From Paraspadella gotoi (Eukaryota > Chaetognatha): a stretch of 64,000 nucleotides of DNA. Positions 57,836 through 64,000 of the stretch are shown piece by piece. Every line of letters starts with the position of its first letter. Position 1 is the first letter of the stretch. A program made the position numbers and the translations under genes. Location: NCBI GenBank assembly GCA_051294375.1, contig CM119267.1, positions 21,887,486 to 21,951,485 of the forward strand. The letters are read 5' to 3'. The notes under the pieces are model-generated. The model did not search any database. It was given only the letters and a program-made list of their open reading frames with translations, and was not told the DNA's origin.

Positions 57836-60548
57836 ATGAATGTGATTACGCTCCACACGGGCCGCTCCATGCCGGTCCTCGGCCTCGGAACCTGGAGCCG
57901 GAGCGCCGCTCACGGAGAAGTAAGATCGGCGATCAAGCACGCCCTCTCCGTTGGATACCGTCACATAGGTATCACTTATAATGCAGGATTGTATAAAACG
58001 TAATATAATTATACAATACTTAACGTAATATAGATACAAATTTTTACTAAACCTTTTTTTTTCTCAATATTCGTGTAATAATTGTGTGAATGCAAAGTGT
58101 CGAACGGTTAGAGCTTTTAAAAAATGAAAAAAATCCACTGAGAGGCAAGTCAGTTTGATCAATCGGGTCATTCTATCGTTCCATTCCATTCTCTTGTTTG
58201 AGACAATTTTTTTAGGATTTGTTCACAAAATGAACCTCGAAATATTTAAATTTTCTTTTATAACAAATATTAGCTTTCCACCGCAGACTGCGCCTTCATT
58301 TACGGCAACGAGTCAGAAATCGGCGAAGCGCTCGGGGAATCCTTCAGCGAAGGCCTCGTCCGTCGAGACCAAGTTTTCGTGACGTCGAAGCTCTGGTTGA
58401 CTCATCTCTCCAGGGGCCGAGCACGAAAATGTCTGGCCCAGAGTCTCAAGTCTTTGAAGCTGGATTACCTGGACCTTTATCTCATTCACTGGCCGATGGG
58501 GCTGAAGGAAGGTTCGTATCTGTTTTAGATGTGATAAGCAATAAGCATTAAGAGAAAATGTTTTCTTTGTTTTCAATATCATAATTCTTTGTTGGACAGT
58601 TTCTAATGTTCTCACTCACTCTCTATCTCTCTCTCCCCATTTCTCTCTCACCACACTCTTTTTTAGTCTCTTACTTTAATGCAAAAACTGTTTATGTAAT
58701 TCAAACTGATTAAGGTCGTAAGCATGTATGTGATGTTTCATTAAAATAATTCGTTTATAAACAAGAAAACAGTTTCATATCAAGTTGTTTTTTAAATAGA
58801 TGGTGAGAGTCTTGATTAAAGGTTTTCATAACCCATCGCAGCCTTTTTGTTCGTTTTATTACTATATTTTATATATCATATCATATTGGTCGTCAAATTT
58901 TAAGATTAAATTTTGGAGTCTTGATCCAATAAAATTATAAAATAATTTTTGAAAAGCCCAAATAATGTCTTTTCTAAGAATTCCAAAAAATAGAATGACA
59001 TAAAACTTTTCCCAACATTCTCGAACCACACCTTCCCCTTCCCCTTCCATCTTCTCTCCCTCCTTCCATCTTCTTCCAGGCGACGAGCTCCTCCCTCAAA
59101 ACCCCGACGGAACTCTCCAAGGGTCCGACGTCGAATTCCTCGAGACCTGGGCGGCGATGGAGGATTTCCAAGCGGAAGGCCTCGTCAAATCGATAGGACT
59201 CTCCAACTTCAACAGTCGACAGATCAAGCGGATCGTCGACAACGGGAGGGTCAAGCCGGCGGTGCTACAGGCGGGTCGAGGCATTTGGGAAGCGCCTGAG
59301 ACGGACAAAAAGACAGACGGATGGGACCGAAGACACTCGGGGCTCCACCTGGAAATTCCCCTCTGATAATCGTCATAAATTACTACTGGTCGTCACACAT
59401 TGGCTCATTTAGTAAAGCCTTCAGCTTATGACTACAAGTTACCGGTTTCTCGGACAAACTTGAACTTCTTTACCGAAAGTTTAAAAATAATTGTCAAACG
59501 ACTCGGAAACATAACAATTTACTTCCGACCACATGACATGTTTCAATCAGACCTCTCAGTGCCTTATCCTATATCCAATTATCCATGTACTACAATATTA
59601 TTCTAATTTTCCTCCGTTCATTTCAATCTAATTAAAATGATTCTAATTAAATCCCTTCCCTTCCCCACAGATCGAGAGCCATCCTTACTTCGCAAACTCG
59701 AAACTCATAGATTTTTGTCGATCCCTCGACATCGCCGTGACGGCCTACAGCCCGCTAGGCTCTCCCTCGAACGACCTGCCACGACCGGACGCGCCCTCGC
59801 TCTTGGATCATCCGGCGTTAAAGACCCTGGCGGAGAAACACGGAAAGACGGTGGCGCAGGTTGGGATTAGTTTAGTCGGTCAGTTACATCGATCCCAATG
59901 CTTATATTTAATTTAATTTGGATTGCCTCATTTAATATTTTTTTCTTTCGTTTATTAGCGATTAATTAGCAATATTATAAAGACTTTCTTGACAAGAAAT
60001 TCCGTCCACACCCCCTCGATTTTGTCTTAACCTCAAAACGTCTGAGGCGACTTACTTTCTCCGAGCTGGTCTATCCACACGGCCACTTTGCCCTAGCTTT
60101 GGCAATGACCTTAGATTGACCGGACAAAGCAATAACGCCGAGGAGACCGTAAGGTCAAGTTGGTCCGGTCGATGATAAAAGCGGATCAGAAGAGAGCTCG
60201 TCTCAATAAAAATTTCATCACCCTAATTTTTTGGCCCATCCATCCTCAACCATCCTAGTAATACTGACCAGTGACCACTGACAGCAGTGACCATTTTTCC
60301 ACACCCCCCCTTCTCTTTTCAACCCCCCTTTCCAGATCCTCCTCCGCTTCTCCATCGACCGCGGCCTCGCCGTCATCCCCAAGTCCTCGTCGACGACTCG
60401 CATCTCCTCCAACTTGGAAGTCTTCGATTTTCGTCTCGACGACGAAGACTTGAAGGCGATCGCCGCGTTGGATCGACCCGATGGAAGGATGTTCGTCGTC
60501 CTCAACCGGGCACACCTTCCCGAGTATCCCTTCAAGGAGGAGTTTTGA
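57836..60548 (+). CDS. Aldo-keto reductase (AKR1-like), five exons, intact
   Basis: Exons 57,836-57,968, 58,287-58,511, 59,080-59,270, 59,671-59,859 and 60,336-60,548 join in frame to 316 residues, the usual length for NADPH-dependent aldo-keto reductases of the (alpha/beta)8-barrel type. They reduce aldehydes and ketones in the cytosol. The N-terminal strand motif MPVLGLGTW is at 12-20. The catalytic tetrad is Asp45 (RHIDCA), Tyr50 (IYGNE), Lys79 (VTSKLW) and His112 (LIHWP). Cofactor-site motifs follow: GLSNF (159-163), AYSPLG (208-213) and IPKSSSTTR with Lys262, Ser263, Arg268 and Asn272, the NADP phosphate contacts. Introns 1 and 2 are in phase 1, the rest in phase 0. Intron 3 appears to use a GC donor. 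The sequence is nearest to the aldehyde/aldose reductase group, but the substrate cannot be told. An AATAAA lies about 300 bp after the stop. Confidence 0.92.
59269..59672 (+). other. GC-AG intron (intron 3 of the reductase)
   Basis: The protein runs PAVLQ at the end of exon 3 and IESHPY at the start of exon 4, as in homologues that have PAVLQVECHPY without a break. To keep this the intron must begin CAG|GCGGGT and end CACAG. No GT donor gives the right frame. The mirror copy has the same bases, so this is not a sequencing error in one arm. Confidence 0.65.
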
Positions 60549-61440
60549 GCCCGGGTTGAGGACGTTGGGGGGTGTTAATGGGGAAAAGTTGGAGTGGATG
60601 TGGAATTCGAGTGGAAGTGGAAGTGGAAGGGATTTGAGTTGGAGTGGAATTGTTTAAATCGGAAAGAATGGTCGAATCGATGGAGTGGTCGAGTAGTTTC
60701 GGTCCCAGGATGGATATTTCATTCCCGAGTTTCATAAATTGAGATTAGTTAAAAATGACGCATCGTTTAAGATTCTTTTTATGAAATAAGTTTAATACAG
60801 TAGCACCACGTAGGTATTCGCGATTTGAATCACTCTCGTTCATGGAAAATAAAATTTGTAACAAATATAGAACATAGTATAACTTAAAATATTTAAACTA
60901 TGTCTTATCTGTGTCAGTCAGAATTTGTGTGTGTATGTGTTTGTGTGTGTGTGTCCTTTTTCTCCTCTTTCTCCCGCATTGAAGGAACCGACTCGGAGGC
61001 TTTCATGAATATTTCACGATTTCTCTCGGATGCGATATTCATGAAGCATAACATTCACGCTTTTCACGCCGCCGCAGCCGACGCCGCCGAGCCGCCGACC
61101 TAGCTCGCGACATTGTCTAGTGTCTTCTGTGAAAAACAGAAAGAGGGTACGGGAATTCGGGTCGTCTGAAACGATGGTGGGGGAAAAAGAGAATTCGATA
61201 GAAAACTTATTAAAGTTATTACGTTCAATAGTGTTCAATAGTTTTATTGTAATAATCTGTGTGATTACAGTGTGAATATTTTGGAAAAATAAGTGTACCG
61301 ACTTTTGAATGAATGTTAATCATTAATCAATGACACTGATTGTGTAACGAGGTGGAGACGCAATGAAGGGGTTCCCTTTTCCGAGAGATCCCCAATTTTA
61401 ATATTTAATTTAATTATATTATTGAATTTATAAACTAATC
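60549..61440. other. No gene recognised downstream of the reductase
   Basis: The presumed 3' UTR contains GTGGAAGTGGAAGTGGAA-type repeats at 60,605-60,650 and AATAAA at about 60,848. A short GTGT run lies at 60,925-60,953, and a GCCGCCGAC-rich patch at 61,070-61,102 has no exon support. Confidence 0.45.
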
Positions 61441-61448
61441 CTTTACTT
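61441..61448. repeat. Target-site duplication, left
   Basis: CTTTACTT, identical to 63,208-63,215. Confidence 0.7.
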
Positions 61449-63207
61449 AGGGCTGCGCATCGTTCGAATCGAAGTTCCGATCAAGATTCCTTTATATTTC
61501 ACTTCTATTCAAAACTGCATAGTCACGGCCCAAAAAAATTATATCAATATGGGCAGATTCTGAAAGCTTGGCGTCTTGGAAAGCCAACGGAGGTAGAGCG
61601 CGATCGAAATTTCCATTTTATCATGCCCAAAAATGGTATTTAAATTGACTGGTCAGGCCGTTTTTTCCCTTTTCCCAAAAAGCCTGCTAGATATTTTGTA
61701 AAATAGAACAAATCATACATATCAGTACGGTTTCGGATAGCCCTTTGTTTTCTCTACACAATAAAAAAAAGAAAAGTTTAAATTTTTGCCATCTTTAATG
61801 CTTGATAAAGCAATCAAATGAACTGGTTTTTTAGGTGAAAACTGCATAGTCAAGCCTTCATTTTTTTTTTGTTCTAAAACCATCGAAAGAAACTGTATTG
61901 TTTAAACTATCTGTTTCAGGTAGAGCGCGGGGCTAAATTTAGTCTATTTATATTAAATTTCATGCAAATACGAATGAAGTCCGTTTATCGCACGGTAAAG
62001 CCGATTTTAAGCGCAATCCGGGCCGTATTTAAAACTGGTTATAGAGGTTATCTAACGAGGACTTCGATCGAAAAAAAGGATTGATCATGCGCGATCCGGG
62101 CCAGATTAAAACCGCTTTTCAACATGGCTTTACCGTATTTAAACGGAACGAAACGGAACGAAACGGAACTAAACGGAACTAAACGGAACTAAACGGAACG
62201 AAACGGAACGAAACGGAACGAAACGAACGAAACGGAACGAAACGGAAAAACGGAACGAAACGGAACGAAACGGAACGAAACGGAACGAAACGGAACGAAA
62301 CGGAACGAAACGGAACGAAACGGAACGAAACGGAACGAAACGGAACGAAACGGAACGAACGGAACGAAACGGAACGAAACGGAACGAAACGGAACGAAAC
62401 GGAACGAAACGGAAAAAACGACAAAACGGAACGAAACGGAACGAAACGGAACGAAACGAACGGAACGAAAGAAACGAAAGAAACGAAACGAAACGAAACG
62501 AAACGAAACGAAACGGAACGAAAGGCTTTAGCATCATATGTTACCTTAAGGTTTTACCCCGAAATTTGTTTTCTTGATACTGTGGTACAAACAAATGTAA
62601 ACTTTCAAAATAATACTAGATAATTGTAATTTAAATTATTATTTCTTTGCATAACAGTTAGAATTATGTTTGTGCATTTTGTTTTCCAAAGATCAAGTCT
62701 TATCTTTCAATATGTTTTATACAGTAATTTTTTTTAAAATGCCTTCTTTTTTGTTTCGAATTCCCTATGTTTTTTCGGGAAATAGAAAAATAAAAATCTT
62801 ACCAAACACTTCCGGTCTCTATCTTTTGCTCTCTTATCTTTTCTCTTTATATTCTATCATAATTATAGTATTTTTATAACTTATACTCATTAGAATTCTA
62901 TATTTTCCTGCTTTCGATTATTTAATTAATTCTTATGAGGCCCGGATCGCGCCTAATCCGAATCGCCGATCTAAAGCTTAGAACTACGCGTAGTACAAAT
63001 CCTTGTTGGATCAAAATGAGTAAAATTTTAAGCGAAAGTTGATCGGTTTGAAGTGCGATTTTTGCGATCGCTTTTTTGTCATAACTTTTGAACGGATTAT
63101 CCGATTTTGATGAAATTTTGCATGAAGATAATATTCAAAATTTCCTATCGATTGGTGCCCAATTCATTGAAAAATACTTAATGGTTTAGAAACGATGCAC
63201 ATCCCCA
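61449..63207. mobile_element. hAT-like non-autonomous DNA transposon
   Basis: The 8-bp word CTTTACTT stands immediately left (61,441-61,448) and right (63,208-63,215) of a 1,759-bp stretch. Its ends are inverted repeats: AGGGCTGCGCATCGTT on the left and, reverse-complemented, TGGGGATGTGCATCGTTT on the right. An 8-bp target duplication and (C/T)AGGG-TG-GCA-type ends are typical of hAT elements. The inside has no transposase frame. It has repeated GCGCGATCCGGGCC words, a 10-bp minisatellite and a CATAACTTTTGAACGGAT stretch near the right end. Confidence 0.7.
62145..62525. repeat. 10-bp minisatellite GGAACGAAAC
   Basis: About 37 units of GGAACGAAAC with some 5-bp and 9-bp variants (GAAAC, AACTAAACGG). 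It is contained within the hAT-like element. The Phe/Arg/Ser/Val-rich minus-strand frames are artefacts of the period. Confidence 0.95.
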
Positions 63208-63215
63208 CTTTACTT
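63208..63215. repeat. Target-site duplication, right
   Basis: CTTTACTT, identical to 61,441-61,448. Confidence 0.7.
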
Positions 63216-63224
63216 TATTCCTTA

Positions 63225-63430
63225 ACTCTAAATTAATCCTTAACCCTGTCTCTAATCCTTTATTTTTATTTTCTGACCTTAACCCTAAACATAAACTAAA
63301 TACATAATTTTAATCACTAATTTAATCTTTAACCCACTTTTAATCTAATTTATAATTTAAAAAAATAATTTAATTTCGAATTTAAAATCAAATGGGGAGT
63401 TCTGGGAAAATAGGGCCCAATAGGCTCCAA
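63225..63430. repeat. CCCTAA-like TIR element, copy
   Basis: Starts directly after the hAT-like element with CCTTAAC-type units. It ends in the family terminus CAAATGGGGAGTTCTGGGAA and then AATAGGGCCC. The hAT-like element may have inserted into it or next to it. Confidence 0.6.
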
Positions 63431-63679
63431 GAAAATATTGATGAAGGTTTAAATGAAGAGAAATTGGAAAGAGTAAATTAGAGGGATGAGGTTGACGGTG
63501 AGAATGAGAATGAAAGGACATAATGGAATCACGTGAAGGATTTTCAAATATCACCAGTTTCCGGGATACGTGTGAGATAATTGCGAGTGAGTGGAGTGAG
63601 TGATCGACGTAATCGATTGTAAAAATGAAAGGTAAATAACATTCATGATAAAGAAAATGTTTATAGAAAATAATTTAAA

Positions 63680-63885
63680 CAGACGATGACGATAACGACG
63701 ACCACTACGACGACGACATCGACATAGCCGGGCAACCGATGATAAAACTCAATAACATCGGCTATGAAAACCTTGTTAGATTTGTTGACGACCGTGAGGA
63801 CGATTTTACGACGACGACGAAGACAGCACGGATGGCGACTTTAGAACTGTGGACTAGGACAGTAACGACGACGACGACGACCGAC
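63680..63885. repeat. Interrupted (GAC)n trinucleotide stretch
   Basis: GACGACGAC-type runs at 63,682-63,722, 63,808-63,825 and 63,864-63,886. A frame of 63 codons crosses it without splice or motif support. Confidence 0.6.
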
Positions 63886-64000
63886 CGACCCGTCTCTGCG
63901 CGGAGACGTGGAAATAAAGGTTGCGCCTGAGTTCCTCTGTTCTTTTATCGCCCGAGTAGACGAGAGAATCCGCGAGAGTGTCAGTGAATGCGCAGTGGCG

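Larger units (their letters stand above)
53548..60384. repeat. Large palindrome, arms about 3.4 kb
   Basis: The left arm 53,548-56,926 is the reverse complement of the right arm 56,990-60,384. Introns and flanks match as well as exons, with only scattered small differences. The centre holds 38 bp found only on the left arm (56,927-56,964) and a gap of 25 N. The left arm ends abruptly inside exon 5 of the gene, while the right side runs on through the gene end. Confidence 0.85.

Noticed and set aside
57548-58039. 163-codon minus-strand frame upstream of the reductase
   Set aside because: Antisense to reductase exon 1 and the GA microsatellite, with no features of its own.
62169-62537. Frame of FRFVPFRSVSFRFVPF repeats
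   Set aside because: Translation of the 10-bp minisatellite inside the hAT-like element.

Overview
This is a piece of a draft animal nuclear genome, most likely an invertebrate. The evidence is spliced genes with GT-AG introns, a BEL/Pao-type retrotransposon remnant, non-autonomous DNA transposons, a partial 7SL (SRP) RNA-like sequence, very many microsatellites and runs of N. The phylum cannot be fixed from the sequence. Almost all of the window is non-coding and repeat-rich. Most long open frames are low-complexity artefacts of GA/CT, CGT, GGTC, a 10-bp and a 16-bp tandem repeat.

Layout. 1-9 kb: repeat fragments, a decayed BEL/Pao pol on the minus strand (about 1.0-3.2 kb) and three large gaps. 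9-18 kb: a 7SL-like fragment, dispersed repeats, long GA tracts and three copies (one partial) of a 1-kb purine-rich unit around two 25-N gaps. 18-29 kb: a tandem duplication, then a 16-bp minisatellite in two opposed arrays, followed past a 25-N gap by a second copy that decays into noisy sequence. 29-36 kb: copies of a short inverted-repeat element filled with degenerate TTAGGG/CCCTAA-like DNA. 36-39.5 kb: another direct duplication around a 25-N gap. 39.5-48 kb: one orphan exon among trinucleotide repeats. 48-50 kb: a small cysteine-rich secreted-peptide locus on the minus strand. 51.9-52.8 kb: a TTAA-flanked inverted-repeat element. 53.5-60.5 kb: a large palindrome carrying two copies of an aldo-keto reductase gene. 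61.4-63.2 kb: a hAT-like non-autonomous transposon with an 8-bp target-site duplication.

The best-supported genes are two. The first is a five-exon, 316-residue aldo-keto reductase (57,836-60,548, plus strand) with the full catalytic tetrad and NADPH-binding residues. Its mirror copy (53,548-56,077) has single-base deletions and loses the end of exon 5. The second is an 85-residue, ten-cysteine secreted peptide (49,449-49,987, minus), with two further related cysteine-rich exons just downstream (48,075-48,721). The exon phases allow the downstream exons to be either a paralogue or an alternative 3' end of the same gene.

All five gaps of exactly 25 N lie between two copies of the same local sequence, direct in four cases and inverted in one. 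One copy is often peppered with single-base differences. Part of the apparent duplication here, possibly including the palindrome, may therefore be assembly structure rather than genome structure.
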